A stretch of DNA of 64,000 nucleotides from Lepas anatifera (GCA_034440635.1 JAOTON010002243.1:1520501-1584500), one strand, 5' to 3'; counted from the stretch's first letter, positions 25,653 to 38,052 are shown. Notes: generated by a model from the letters alone, not told the origin. Translations and numbers: made by a program.

Positions 25653-28154
25653 GTAATAATTATATTCTAAACAGGACCATTCAAAGCCAGGCGCTGTACA
25701 TACGGGACATCTGGGTCATGCTTTCCAAATGCGATCAAAGTTTGTTAGGGTTGTCGAGAGGGGAGGGGGTAGCACATGTTTGGTTCCAAAGTCCATCAGG
25801 AAAATTGTGATATCCGCTGATAAGCACACGACGTGACGTTGGCAGGCTTTAGAAATAAAATTGTAATATTACTCCAACCATCGCAAAAAGGGGCCCAATT
25901 ACCTCATCTACCCAACAGAACATTGGAATAGAGATCTTAAGGTACAAAATGGACCAAAACAGATTTAACATGGCCGAAATGTTACATTATAGACCAGAGC
26001 CCATAAAAGTAGCGATGCGTGTGAGCTCTTTCAAAGTAATGCTGTACAGTTGTGGCGATTGTACCGCACTACCGACCCACACCGCCGCATACGTGTGTAG
26101 GCAGGAAGACGGAACACCAGCGTGCTGAATGCACTCTGACATCGGCCGACTATTTTACTATCCAAACTACATACAGTGCACCCAAGGCGGCGACGTGTTC
26201 AGCATCGAGTCACTGTCCCAGGACCCAGTCTCCGCCGATAAAGGACAAACCATGACATACAGAACCATGGGAGCCGAAAGCGAGGGGACGCGTCCCCCTG
26301 TTGGCCAACCAGGAGGGACGTCCCCCAACGACATTTTTTGGGTCCATTGTCATCAATGCTGTCGGGTATCGAATATGCTCAAAATTCGCTTCCCCCGGTC
26401 AGCACCAGCCAGGTTCCGTACCCCTCCCCCTGTAAAAATTCCGTGGCGGCACCCCTGTACCGAGCACCATAAAGGAAGAAGTGGATCCGATTCTTTCATA
26501 GAAAGGACGTCAACAATTCCAACTTTTGGCTGCCCGCTTACTTAACCCCGTGAAGTCAATTAGTTAATGAAGCCCCATGAAACATTAAAACGCCCAAAAC
26601 GTTGGAGATGACCTTTGTGAAAAAGCCAAACGACCCTCCAAACTATTCGCGACTGTATCTCATGGAATGCAGATAGGATCTTCAAAAGTGGTACACTCAT
26701 CTAAAAGGCTACAGTGAAATTAAAATAAACTATTTGTTAGCATCCAAAGGCTTTTTTATTCCCCGTTCCAGGAAATTGAGCCGATGTGGATGAAAACGAC
26801 CTTTGCTCGTACGTACGTGATGGTCTGTGTGAGTTGTCCGTTCCAGTCAGCTGACATTGCTGGGAAGCACAAGGTTTGCAGCGGAGACTCATTAGTCTCA
26901 ATCATAGCACTAAAACGCAGGCTACGTGCGCTTTAGCCGGGTCTAAATTTAAAGAGGGTACCCGTTAGCTAATTGAAAAATAACCCTCATAAAGTTTTGG
27001 ATTACAATTGCTACAGCAGATATTGCAAATACTAGATGAAAAACGCCGAGATGTATTGTTTCTGAACGAAAGTTTGCAACACACGGTTTTGGAAAGGGAA
27101 AATTTGTACAAAAAGAGAAATATGTTGTATAGGACACCCAGTCGCTTCCAATTGGCGGAACACAGAATCATGTTGAGACATCTAGGTGTGTGAGCAAATT
27201 GACATTTCTGGTCCCGCAAAAATACACTGAATCCCGCAAAAATACCTAGAGTGCACCATTTGAGGCCCAAACTAGTATTGCAAGATATTGTTGACAGGGC
27301 ACACTAACGTCGCTTTCTACATTTAGCCAAATAAGGAATCCCTAGGACGACGGAATTAAAAAACTCATGACCAAGTGGGACCGTAAATTACAGAATTCTA
27401 CCTGGCTGGCCCGACAAGAAACTTACTGCTTACGTGTTGCTTGATAAAACACCACGGCGAATCCACTGAGGAGTTGGAATGGTGGGACCATTCATGGAGT
27501 GGGGAATGGAATGGTGGGAATGGGGTGTCCCAATCCACTTTGAGCAATGGCTTTCACTCCGCGCGAGCAATGAAAAGCCTGGAGCATACTGCTGAGAGGC
27601 AGGGGAGCCAGGCTCCACCGACAGCAGTGGCGGCCAAGTGCCGGGGTGCGGTGCGCGGGCAGTGGACAGGACCTGGCCAGAATTAGCTTCCGTGCAACTT
27701 GAGCGCATACAGTCTGTGCTGATAAGGCCAGTCAAGCCGGAGCACTACGGAGCTGCTTGGGCAGCGGCGAGCTGCGCACGGAGCAACCGACCGCCACCCA
27801 GACGGGCCATCGCCACCTCCTTCATCACAGCCCGATCTCCCCCCCGCCTTCCAGAAGATGGACCATCTGTTCCCCCACATGGGGGGCAGATCTGTCAGCT
27901 TATTTTGAGACATGATGAAGAGCAATTAGTTTTTTTGCGGGCAGATACCACCCCTCCTCCTATGGCGCGTGCGCAGTACTGCACTTGCATCTGCCGCATG
28001 TCGTTTCTCTTATTGATGGACGTGGGGGAAGGCGGGAGCGGAGGTCTACCCTCCCTTGACATTTTCCACAAATATTTACACGGACTTCGAGGCAGGCCAA
28101 GGCTACAGCACTGTGCGTGTTCTCATAGAAATCCATGAAAGGGAATATGGCACC
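25653..28154. other. PDE2A intron: no exon seen, a few repeat fragments
   Basis: Lies between the two PDE2A exons. At 26290-26460 there is a GC-rich fragment ending CCGTGGCGGCACCCCTG that resembles the MITE termini at 7143 and 53415. Open frames at 27430-28138 overlap on both strands and show no domain. Confidence 0.45.
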
Positions 28155-28348
28155 ATAGGCAGGTCCAGTGAGGGGGCAGGGGGCACTCACTCTTCCATCG
28201 ACCCAATCCCCTTCCCCCAGGGATGCAAATGTCGGCACCCTCACGACAGGATTTGGCACCCAACTGATAGGTTTGGCCGTATAAAAGTACCCCACCCCCA
28301 ATTCCGGGTTCCCCAACCCGGATCGGCAATCCTAGCTCCGCCTATAAT
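28155..28348. mobile_element. about 194 bp MITE related to 7229-7528, flanked by TGGCACC
   Basis: Left end ATAGGCAGGTCCAG and right end CTAGCTCCGCCTAT are approximate inverted repeats, with direct repeats TGGCACC at 28148-28154 and 28349-28355. The interior CAGGATTTGGCACCCAACTG resembles that of 7229-7528. It sits in the PDE2A intron. Confidence 0.55.
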
Positions 28349-28929
28349 TGGCACCTTGGTGCAATTCCAAAATGGAGTGGTTTTACGAACATGTTGAAAA
28401 TAATGAATTTAGCTTTTTATCTGCTGAAAATGGCTGATAAGGCCAATGTTTCGTTTTAGTTAATTTTCCTTTCCTGGAGGTAAGCTGTCCATATCGGCGT
28501 AACGTCCTGATCTGACAACGCTTCATGTCCAACTTCAAACTCTGCTCAACTGCGCCACAAATGAATGATAATGCAACTGAAGCATTTTAAGCCAAAAACA
28601 GGCTATCACTTTTACCCAAAGTGGCACTTTCAAATTTTGTTCTCCTTATCGAGAAATTAAAACATATTTCACGCTTGAAACTAGTCGTTGAAGCAGGCTA
28701 GACGTGTTTACAACCGCCAGTGCCAAGGTCACGCCTAGCACATAGGTTTTAAGGAGGTTGAGGTCGAATTGCTTGTTCGCCGCTCCGCGGTGTGCGGGCA
28801 TTGTGTCATACTGCCACGGTTACCAATGATCACCTCATCTCACGTGACTTCGCGAGGATAGGGTCGGCAGGGGTGAATTTTGACCTTTTTATCCACGAAC
28901 GGTAAATTCTGAGACAAATGAAACATTGA

Positions 28930-29005
28930 TCAGGTGGTTTCTCGGCGCGCCCTTTCACATGACTATCTCAGTTCAAATCCCATTATGAATATGCCGCATT
29001 CCCTT
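28930..29005 (+). repeat. fragment of the fold-back/SINE-like family
   Basis: TGGTTTCTCGGCGCG...CTCAGTTCAAATCCC followed by CGCATTCCCTTT, close to 32325-32400 and to the inverse of 20263-20345. The AGTTCAAATCC block looks like a pol III B box. Confidence 0.55.
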
Positions 29006-29159
29006 TCAGCATGCCAGGATTGTGTCAGAACACGACTGGTGCAATCTCAGAGCAAAGTTGTTATTAGATGAAAATCCACACTGGGGCATTGCGGGTTCTG
29101 CACGTGCATGGGAGTGGAGGTTGTCCACCGTGCGGAGGTGACGCAGTAGCAGCCGGTAC

Positions 29160-29385
29160 CTGCATGTGGTACATCATGAGCTCGTTGCTGAGCTGCACCC
29201 GCTCCTGGGTGTCCATCACTTTGCGGTACATGAAGGAGTTGACCAGCGCGATACCGCAGTAGGTGGCGAACGCGCCGGCCGCCTCCTCGTCAAACTTGGA
29301 GAACCACGGTCCCGTCAGCTTGTTGCACAGCTCGGCCACTCCCAGAACCTCCTTCTCGTTCTTGATGGGGAAGCAGAGAATGCTC
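29160..29385 (-). CDS. PDE2A: PDE2A-type phosphodiesterase, exon encoding the second half of GAF-B
   Basis: A 226 nt exon (last base of a split codon plus 75 codons) beginning [19 protein letters not shown], then [31 protein letters not shown] and ending NELMMYHMQ. It matches PDE2A GAF-B closely along its length. The NKX(n)FX3DE signature of cyclic-nucleotide-binding GAF domains is intact (N21, K22, F28, D32, E33 of the exon). In this family GAF-B binds cGMP and activates the catalytic domain. The acceptor is GTCTGCCCACAG/GAGCATT (AG ends at 29386) and the donor CATGCAG/GTACCGG (GT at 29159-29158). The exon is phase-compatible with 24914-25107 across a 4.05 kb intron. Exons for GAF-A and the first half of GAF-B were not found upstream in the window. 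Confidence 0.93.
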
Positions 29386-29736
29386 CTGTGGGCAGACAAG
29401 ACCCTCAGGGTAACGGCTCGAACGATGAAAAAGGGCCGGTCCAGCCGGGGGGCCCTGCTAAAGGTCTCTAACATAAACACGTTTCACGAGTCGAAGGCCC
29501 AACACACTGCACGCGCCGGTCGGGTGGTGATCATATGTAAATGATGGTAATCTGTGTTTGGGCGTCTGTAATATGGACATCAGTCAAACTTTGTTTATAC
29601 GGGTACTCTGCTGATACAGGCAGGTCATATTTTGCACAAGACGTACCAACTAGGTCCACAGACGACACAGTTCAAGGATAAACAACTGTATGGCGCTTAT
29701 AAACTGTATTAGCTAGTATGCCATAGTTTATCCTTG
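29386..29736. other. PDE2A upstream intron, no feature recognised
   Basis: No coding signal. The upstream exon expected to end with the first bases of the Arg codon of a TGFRTR-like segment was not found. Confidence 0.35.
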
Positions 29737-29820
29737 AACTTCTCTCCCTCTCTCTCTCTCTCTCTCTCTGTCTCTCCGTCTCCGTCTCCGCCCCTCTTCC
29801 TCTCTCTCTCTCTCTCTCTT
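29737..29820. repeat. (TC)n-rich microsatellite
   Basis: About 85 bp of (TC)n interrupted by TCCGTCTCCG blocks. Confidence 0.95.
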
Positions 29821-30134
29821 TATGCACTTTAACCACAGGCGCAGGAACGTCAGGAATTTGGAGCATGACGGCACGGGACAAGTCTATTTATACCATGAAA
29901 AACCATATTCCTAACAGTTGAAAGCCTGAGGACTGAGGACAGGACCCGAAACAAATCCCAATGAGCAGTTTCAAAACACTACACGTAGTCAGGAAAAAGA
30001 ACAAAGCACAATGAAAAGGACAGTGCAAAAAACATTTAGGATGACCTAATAATTTACGACACAAAATACACATTCAAATTATGTGATGGCACGCTTCAAA
30101 CCTGCAGCAGAGTGTTGACCCTGCCTGGTCTGGT

Positions 30135-30237
30135 CAGTAACACTCTGGTGACACAGCTGCCCTCGGCCAGTGTAGCTGCGTGAGAGTCAGTAACACCCTG
30201 GTGACACAGCTGCCCTCGGCCAGTGTAGCTGCGTGAG
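30135..30237. repeat. 53 bp tandem duplication
   Basis: CAGTAACACYCTGGTGACAC starts at 30135 and again at 30188, followed by AGCTGCCCTCGGCCAGTGTA in both. The minus strand has short coding-like frames but nothing recognisable. Confidence 0.85.
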
Positions 30238-30439
30238 TATGCCCCGGCCACAGCACGGTTGGCAACAGGGACGGGGCCAGGATTTCGCTACGGGCGTGCG
30301 GGGCTAACCCTCGGGGGCTGGCCAATCTACCATCTGGGGGCGGGGGGGCGGCCTTGGTATTATAAAAGGCGCTTGCTTGGTGTCGATGCCGTTTCAAACA
30401 GCGCTGACTAAAAACAATTGATCCGTGTCCCTGTTTGCG

Positions 30440-31160
30440 GTCCATGTTGCATTGGGTCACTCTAAGGATAAAAAGGGGCGGCAAATCGTTAAAACTGGGC
30501 GCCCAACCACAAAGCTGAGGGCGGCCGGAGGCACATGAGGCACGTCCATGGTGAAGTGGGGCGCCCTGAGGCAGTAAAATAGCCACGCATTAAAGAGCGG
30601 TCCACATTGCAGTGACCCGCCCATGCCCTGAAAAAGGATGGGTAATCGCGAAAAAGGAGGCTCGCAACCATAAGATAGAGGGCGACTGGAGGTGAGTAAA
30701 TGCGGTCCACCTTCAAGTGGGGAGTCCTAAGGCTGCAAGAAAATGGCCAATAGTGGAGAATGGGCGAACAATCACGCAGAAGAGGGTGGCTAAAAGTAGA
30801 CGAGGACGGTCCAAGTTGTCGTGGGGTGCCTTAGGGCCAAAAAAGAGAGCAACCAATAATAAAATACAAGCGCCCAACCACAAAATAAAGGGCAGCCGGG
30901 GGTGAGTGAGGGCGGCTCACGTTCAAGTGGGGTGTCCGAGGGCTGCAAAATAGCGGCCAATAGTGAAGAAGGGGCGAACAATCATGCCAAAGAAGGCGGC
31001 TTAAAGTAGATGAGGTTGGTTAATGTTGCAGCGGGGCGTCCAAAGGCTGAAAAAGGGCGGCCAAACGTGAAATATGGGCACCCGAACACAAAATAGATGG
31101 TGGCAGGTGGTCAGAGAGGGCGGTCCATGTTAAAGTGCGGCACTCAATGGTACACCGCGG
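30440..31160. repeat. degenerate satellite, period about 200-210 bp
   Basis: The block CCCAACCACAAA / GCAACCATAAGATAG / CCCAACCACAAAATAAAG / CCGAACACAAAATAG recurs at about 30505, 30664, 30871 and 31081. Between these, GCGGTCCACNTTNAAGTGGG and GGCTGCAARANAGNGGCCAA recur in the same order. Copies are heavily diverged. Confidence 0.65.
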
Positions 31161-31637
31161 GAAACTGATTAAAAATTAGGGGCGGCTACAGAACGCCTTA
31201 TAAAAAGCCCTTAACTAACTAACACAGTAGAAAAGGTTAGCTTCTAATGCCTTTTTCTTTGCGTTTTGGTCAAGCATTCACTGCTCGTACCCAAGATGTC
31301 ACCAATTTCGGGCTAAGGGTCCCCTCTTTAAGACCCTTTGGTCCTAAGGACGGGAGGGGACCGTTCCTTTCGCCCCTCCCCTTGGATCCGTCTCTGGTTA
31401 GCATGATCAGTGGGGCTGACCGGCCCGGGCCCCGATACCGAGGCGGAAACAGCTCGGTACGGTCACCACTCTGGTATGAATCGTCCGCTTATGTAACTCG
31501 GCCCGCTGCGAGATATCTTGATATTTGTTTATTTATCGCAACCGTTAACACGCCGGTCAGCATCTCATCGACAGGCGAGAGATCGCCGACCACGCCGCAA
31601 CACCCTAAGCCTGATAATACAACTACAAATACGAGCC

Positions 31638-31860
31638 GTCCCGGTAGCTCAGTTGGTAGAGCGTTGGGTTCCCGCCCGCTGCTCAGAAGCATGCAGTGGC
31701 AGTGCATGTCCAGGCTTGGGATCGGTTCCCCTGAGACGCTCCGGCGCTCAAAAGTTTACCCGACGTACAGGTCGGCTGGAAACTGACTGATGAGAGGGTG
31801 ACCTGAGCGCGGCAGCCGTCCCTGTGCTTTGTGGGACGTTAAACTTTGGCTTCTAAATCA
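31638..31860 (+). mobile_element. tRNA-derived SINE
   Basis: Head GTCCCGGTAGCTCAGTTGGT AGAGCG is a near-perfect tRNA 5' half with A box. A decayed B box (GGGATCGGTTCCCC) follows about 80 bp later, with a spacer longer than in a tRNA. The body GTGACCTGAGCGCGGCAG...TTTGTGGGACGTTAAAC has the look of a conserved SINE body. End uncertain. Confidence 0.65.
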
Positions 31861-32324
31861 ACCCATCCTTGTGGGAGTTGCTCATTCGGGTGGTGGGGTC
31901 GGGGTCTCCGTGACAAGTCCATCCATGACTTTAGTGAGACTCCGACTTCAACAGCCGAACTGGGAACAACTTTGACAAAATTTATAAAAAAGAATTGGCT
32001 CCGGGTCATCTGGGGCAGAGCATAACGCAGTGGGTAGGCGAATCCATTATTCCCGATATGTGGGGGCATTTCGATCGGTGGGAGGAGGGCGCCATTTGCG
32101 CCAGGAGGATGTGTCAATTCTTAAGGTGCGATCTACCAGAAGGGCGCCTAAGCGCACCATGGGGGCGCCAGTACTTGCATCCTGCAGAGGGAGGTAAAGG
32201 GGGGGGGGTAGAAGGCGACGCTTCAGAGGCGCCGGGGCAGCTTCAAGGTACACATAAAATCCGCCGATAGTGCTTGAGAAGTCATATTTTGACTCAACTA
32301 CCCACCAATAAATGTCCCCTTTTA
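31861..32324. other. no gene; GC-rich MITE-like stretch
   Basis: 32085-32230 has repeated GGCGCC/GAGGCGC motifs like the interiors of the MITEs at 7.2 and 28.2 kb. Termini not identified. Confidence 0.35.
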
Positions 32325-32400
32325 AGTGGTTTCTCGGCATGCTCGATCACATGTCTACCTCAGTTCAAATCCCATAGTGAAGGTGCCACATTCCCTGTAA
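32325..32400 (+). repeat. fragment of the fold-back/SINE-like family
   Basis: AGTGGTTTCTCGGCATGC...CTCAGTTCAAATCCC then AAGGTGCCACATTCCCT, parallel to 28930-29005. Confidence 0.55.
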
Positions 32401-32446
32401 AAATCGACACAGAATATTTGAAAAATCCACAATAGAGCAGGATGTA

Positions 32447-32900
32447 ATCTTAGGACTGGGGTATTCCACGACTAAACGACCAAAAAATCAAAATAACACA
32501 CTGCATCTCCGATTTTGATGAAACTTTGTCGACGGGTTCTCTGGGGCGCTGATTCATGCTGTGACAATTTTAGCCTCATCCTTCCAGCAGTTTCTGAGTT
32601 CGATATAGCATAAACCCCATTTTTCCAATAGCTATGTCTCCGAAGCAAATCATGGTATTTGTATAAAACATGCGTTCCCGGAAAATGTAATGCCTACACA
32701 ATAATGTGATGGAGTCAGAATTCAAAATTTAAGAGTAAAGAGAGTGTACCTGTGACCTAGGGTCAGGCCGTGTGATTTCATAACGATGACACAAAAATAG
32801 TTTTTTCTTTGGCGAAATTGAGTTTGGGGTATTAAATTTCTATGCCCCCAAAATTTGGAGACAGGTTGTTTTCTTTACATTTGTTTTATTTAATTTTGAA
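32447..32900. mobile_element. dispersed repeat, inverted partner at 39580-39985
   Basis: GTATTCCACGACTAAACGACC, CTCCGATTTTGATGAAACTT and GACCTAGGGTCAGGCCGTG have complements in the reverse order at 39965, 39930 and 39665. Diverged non-coding copies of one family. Confidence 0.7.
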
Positions 32901-33050
32901 ATTACTCCTGCAGGTGCATTCATTGCAGCCGATCATTGCGTACTTTAAATCATCGCCGTCTTTGTAATGCATAAAATGCATGCATTTTTGCAGGCGAAGG
33001 ACGCAGTCTCAAAAGAACACACCTGCATAATTTTAGGTGGATTTTATCTA

Positions 33051-33053
<3 letters not shown>

Positions 33054-33126
<73 letters not shown>
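33054..33126. repeat. (TA)n microsatellite
   Basis: About 73 bp of (TA)n. Confidence 0.98.
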
Positions 33127-33128
<2 letters not shown>

Positions 33129-34302
33129 ATATTAGTATATTTACGCTATTTCCCATTCAAAATAACCCTGTACTGCTCTGTTCCATAAAGCATTTTTGAA
33201 ACCCAGCTCTGCCCCGAAAGTGGCATCGCTGTTCTGTTCATATTTCTTAATTCAAAACATTTAGCATGCTCAGATACAAAGATGGCGAATAAGGCAATAA
33301 CATCTCACGTGTCCTAGTGCCTTTATTCACCCGAGACGATACCTCCACTGCGCGCGAAAATCACAAGAGCGAGAGACGGCTGGGGTTGGTTCGATTCTTG
33401 TCTGGGAAATACCCGTTGCATGTTGCAAAATGGTGCTCAGAAACTTTAAATTATTATCCCACCATACACTGTACAGCAGCATTTAAAAAAAACTACAGTG
33501 GCAAAACGGGAGAGATTTGAGACGAGGGATCTCAGCTGGCCGGCGACGAAAACAAGGGACATATATGTGTGACCCGTCTTCATTTACCCGGGATACGTGA
33601 GCACTCTCGGTACCAAGGCCCTCGGTACGCGCTATGACGTTACATACGGGACAGATAAAAAATGGCACAACCCGTACGAAAGATGGCGACGCAGAACGGA
33701 CCATTGTAGAAAATAACTATTAATTTTATTAAAATGGAACATTTACATAAGCTCTTAGGAGTCGTTTTTCCTCTTGTTAAATATTTACGGTCAAATAACA
33801 CCTATGCAATTAAAAACATTGGATTCATATCCAAACTTTGTCATAGGTGTTCTTGTAGAATTCCTTTGCTTACTACTGGTGTGAACCGGGCCCAAACTCC
33901 TCATTCTAGAGAAGAACTAAGAAAGAAGCAAAATCGCACAAGACATTCGGATACAGGAGTCGATTGGTCTCTTTCCACTGTCGGTACAGAAATAGTAAAC
34001 AATGAGGTTGCTCACGTCCTTCAGAAAAGGTTTCATGTGACACTGACTTTGAAAGGAATTCAGCAATTTCACAAGCTTGCTCTCATTGATGAGTGTAATG
34101 CTCTGACATTTTTTCCAGCGTGCCATTCTGTGTTGGTGTGTAATGTATATAAATGATGAATTCTAACATTTCAAAGAGCCTTTTTAACATTACGATGAAT
34201 ATGGTCATTAATATTGACCTCATACTCATACTAAATACAAACAGATACTTTTCTGGATTAGTTTGTGCGAGATTAACCTAGGGCTGGGGTTTAGTCATTA
34301 TA
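33127..34302. other. unassigned stretch with a 140-residue open frame
   Basis: The plus-strand frame 33734-34156 begins MEHLHKLLGVVFPLVKYL and ends with CHSVLVCNVYK. No domain was recognised, its codon use is unremarkable, and no splice or poly(A) context supports it. It could be a decayed transposon frame. Confidence 0.3.
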
Positions 34303-37300
34303 CAGTAGGGTAACCCCTCTTGCAACTTTTGTTTGGAAACACTGCTCCCAGGGTGTCTTCTGATGTATTTTGGGGCGCTGATTCCGAATATGACCTCAGA
34401 ATCGCACATTTTTTTAAATTTCGAGACCGCACATGACGTATAAAAATTCTCACAAATGCCAGCTTTCGAGCATTTGACTGCGTAAGACCAAAATCGGTCA
34501 GCAAAGCAGTGATGTTACCCATCTTACGTTATTTATGAAAGTTTGCAGTCATTTCAGCATTAACATCCGGGGTCAAGCTCATATATACTGTGTGCGACAG
34601 GGTTTTAAATATATCTCTTTTGTTGGTGGCACCAATCGTAGCACCACCTGTCGACATACTGAGGAGGTAGGTAATGCAATCTAATAAGCGTTGTGTTAAC
34701 GAGGAGAATAGCGAGAGTAAAACGACATTTCTGTCATCGGGGTATCATTGAAACTGTATCCCAAAATTTACCAAATTTGCCTCTGTGGGCAGTTGTCTAT
34801 GGAATTGAATGGGCTGGTCTAAATTGCAGGTCAGATTACTCCGATATTTAAGGAAACGCCAAACAACTAACAAGGGCTGGTGAAACTAAACCATTTTCAT
34901 ATTTCAACTGTCGAAGCTTTCTCTTTATAGATAGACCATTGAAACCACGTATCTCCACTTCGAAACACCTTTCCAAAATCCTGCTGTCTTTGGAAACCGA
35001 AGGGCTCGAAGACTGAATCAAGTGATCGTGCACATTCAATTGTGTCGAGTCAGTAGTTGGTAAACGCACAAACATTCTCTCCGGTTCACTCCCGCAGACA
35101 ACTGGATATTTTGCTTTGTATGTGCCCTGGACAGCGCTACCCAGAATTAGCTACCCTGTTGTTAAAGAGGTGGCAGCCCTGCTGATTCGTGCCTTCGACA
35201 GATGCAGCGTGCCTGATCTCACTGCACGCTGAGTGGATTGTGTGTTGTTCGGCACGCCAGTCGTTTGCCACGTTACCAAACACTCATCCAGCTGGTTGGC
35301 ATCCAGAAGTTTTGTGTACAGCGGCTCAATGTCAGCTAAGGTGGCAGTCTCTCGAATGCCGTTCAAATCGGTATGGCACATCGCATTGAGGTTTATGACT
35401 GGCTTTGGGAAGCGGCGGACGGACTGCTACGCGCGGTGCCCGCGCACCTTCTTGACCAGACTGACAGTCTCTGAAATAGTTGTTTCCTTCGGGTCACCCC
35501 GCGTAGCCATATTTTTTCCTGGACCACCTTCAGATTACTGTGCCTCAAACACCCCGTTGCCGACTGGCCAGCTCAGTCAGATGAAGCGGGGCGAATATCA
35601 GATCCTATTATGGTCTGATGTCCACAACGCATGGCAGATACACACACATCACGTAGATGACCAGCGTCGACAGCGACGCAGTGAGGCCCTATGTCGTCTG
35701 CTATCTGCATCTTGCCATGATTTCTGTTGACCACAGTACCGACTTCATCTGGGAGTACCTCTCCAGCACAGTCGTGCACCAGCTGAAAATGCGACCTGAA
35801 CGTGGCACGATTTTGGCAGTGCTGGGAAGCCGTTATGCTTTATGACATTGAAGCATTTCACTCGCAGAATGTGCACATGCATATTGATAACCTTGGCTAC
35901 TGGACCTGTTCAAGCTGTTGGTCCGGTGGTGATGCCGTTGAGGTGGCAGAACATGGCGCAATACACCAGGTCTGCCTAGTGAAGCAGACACACCACTCGT
36001 CCGAGGCTACGGCCAAGGGCCTGCTCCAACACTACCATTCATCCTACCTGCCAGGCTCTGACACAATTCGTTCCATCTCCGACGACGATCACAGCCCTCA
36101 ATATTGACCTCCCGGGCCTGGAGGAATTCTAGGAGCTTCCGCGCGACCTCAGCACCAGTATGCTTACTTTCCCAAGTTAAATTTCCGTTGTAGAAATCGC
36201 CTGGGTGCAGCTGTGCTATGCGCCTTGGATATCAGATCAAAGTGGGATCTGATGCACGAACCGCTCCGTCTGGATGAGCAGATCCACCGGCAGGGGGATT
36301 GTTAGAGGGACAGTGACCTGAAGGTGGTGCAGGGAAATGTCACCAGGAATTCCTACACGGCTGACAAAAAACCATCCCTTTGGCTGGGCTGGGTGACCCG
36401 AAGAAATCACCCATTTCAAAAGCTGTCAGTCTAACCAAGGAGGTGAGCGGGCACCGCGCCGGACAGTCCGTCCACCGCTTCCCAACGCCAGTCATAAGCC
36501 TCAGTGCGATGTGCCATACCGATATGAACGACATTCGAGACACTGCCACCTTAGCTGATATTGAGCCGCTGTAAACCCAGGGGGTGGACATGAGATACTT
36601 CTCTAGAATTCTGGGGTTTTTGAAGGTTCCACTTCTGGTTCAATCTTTTTTTGCAGGAAAATTTAACATGTAATTCCAACGGGACTGTTTGCAGGGGTTT
36701 GGGGCACAGGCCAGTGTGAAAAGTTAATGGTGCTTAAGGGTATATTTTTAGGTTTTGGTATGTAAATTGATCAGGCTATCTTCAGGGTGTTGTTTTTAGT
36801 CCCTGAAGCGCTTTTATAACAAGGAAAATCCACGATGAATTTCATGCTAATTCCTCCAGAATTATGTTTCGAACGTTTCGCTCAACCAATCAGAACGCTG
36901 TATTCTACCTTATGCTACCAGAACCAAAGGTATCTTGAACAAACCCTTCAAAATACTACCAAATTCTCAACATGCTGCCAAATCAGGCAGTCAGCTGGCT
37001 GTCATGTCCCAACCGTATCTATAGGAACCGTGTGTAAACCAAACTTCTGGATGCCAACCAGCTGGATGAGTGTTTGGTAACGTGGCAAACGACTGGCGTG
37101 CCGAACAACACACAATCCACTCAGCGTGCAGTGAGATCAACACCAGAGGCAAGTTCCGCTGCCGAAGGCACGAATCGGCAGGGCGGCCACTTCTTCAACG
37201 ACAGGGTAGCCAATTTGGGTAGCGATGACCAGGGCAGATACAAAGCAAAATATCCAGTTGTCTGCGGGAGTGAACCGGAGAGAATGTTTTTTTGCGTTTA

Positions 37301-38052
37301 CCAACTACTGATTCGGCACAATTGAATGTGCACGATCACTTGATTCAGTCTTCGAGCCCTTCGGTTTCCAAGGACAGCAGGATTTTGGAAAGGTGTTTCG
37401 AAGAGGAGATACGTGCTTTCAATGGTCGATCTATAAAGAGAAAGCTTCGACAGTTGAAACATGAAAATGGTTTATTTTCACCAGCACTTGTTAGTTGTTG
37501 GCGTTTCCTTAAATATCGAAATAATCTGACCTGCAATTTAGACCAGCCCATTCAATTCCATAGATAACGGCCCACAGAGGCAAACGTGGTAAATTTTGGG
37601 ATACAGTTACAATGATACCCCGATGACAGAAATGTCGTTTTACTCTCGCTATTCTCCTCGTTAACACAACGCTTATTAGATTGCATTACCTACCTCCTAA
37701 GTATATCGACAGGTGGTTCGATTGGTGCCACCAACAAAAGAGATATATTTAAAACCCTGTCGCACACAGTATATATGAGCTTGACCCCGGATGTTAATGC
37801 TGAAATGACTGCAAACTTTCAGAAATAACGTAAGATGGGTAACATCACTGCTTTGCTGACCGATTTTGGTCTTACGCAGTCAAATGCTCGAAAGCTGGCA
37901 TTTGTGAGAATTTTCATTCTTCATCCGCGGTCTCAAAATTTTAAAAATGTGCGATTTTGAGGTTATATTCGGAATCGGCGCCCCAAAATACATCAGAAAA
38001 CACCCCGGGAGCAGTGTTTACAAACAAAAGTTGCAAAAGGGGCACCCTATAC
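34303..38052 (-). mobile_element. fold-back DNA transposon, 3.75 kb, long inverted arms
   Basis: Left arm 34303-35510 is the reverse complement of right arm 36370-38052. The right arm has an extra 450 bp at about 36578-37028. The outer ends share TAGGGTRMCCCYTYTTGCAA. The arms include a conserved frame (left, minus: SKDSRILERCFEVEIRGFNG; right, plus: SKDSRILERCFEEEIRAFNG). The central 860 bp holds a decayed transposase-like frame. The superfamily is undetermined; a TA next to each terminus is the only candidate target duplication. Confidence 0.75.
35850..36130 (-). pseudogene. decayed transposase-like frame inside the fold-back element
   Basis: The minus-strand reading ILRAVIVVGDGTNCVRAW, then LEQALGRSLGRVVCLLH, then LNGITTGPTA and TGPVAK, is broken by at least three stops. 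The spacing of GDGTN, LGR..., VC.LH and TTGP...GP..K resembles a family of invertebrate transposon-associated proteins that I recognise only by pattern. Its position between the inverted arms supports a role as the element's former transposase. No complete catalytic triad can be shown. Confidence 0.4.

Noticed and set aside
30134..30586. Candidate further PDE2A exon on the minus strand
   Set aside because: No resemblance to GAF-A or the first half of GAF-B. It overlaps a tandem duplication and degenerate satellite.
31638..31710. Functional tRNA gene
   Set aside because: Only the 5' half fits a tRNA. The spacing to the B box is too long and the acceptor stem cannot form.
33734..34156. 140-residue plus-strand frame as a gene
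   Set aside because: No recognised domain and no supporting splice, promoter or poly(A) context. Kept only as a note.
34303..38052. Assembly artefact (false hairpin) as the explanation for the large palindrome
   Set aside because: The arms differ at many positions and one has a 450 bp extra segment, so they are real diverged copies.
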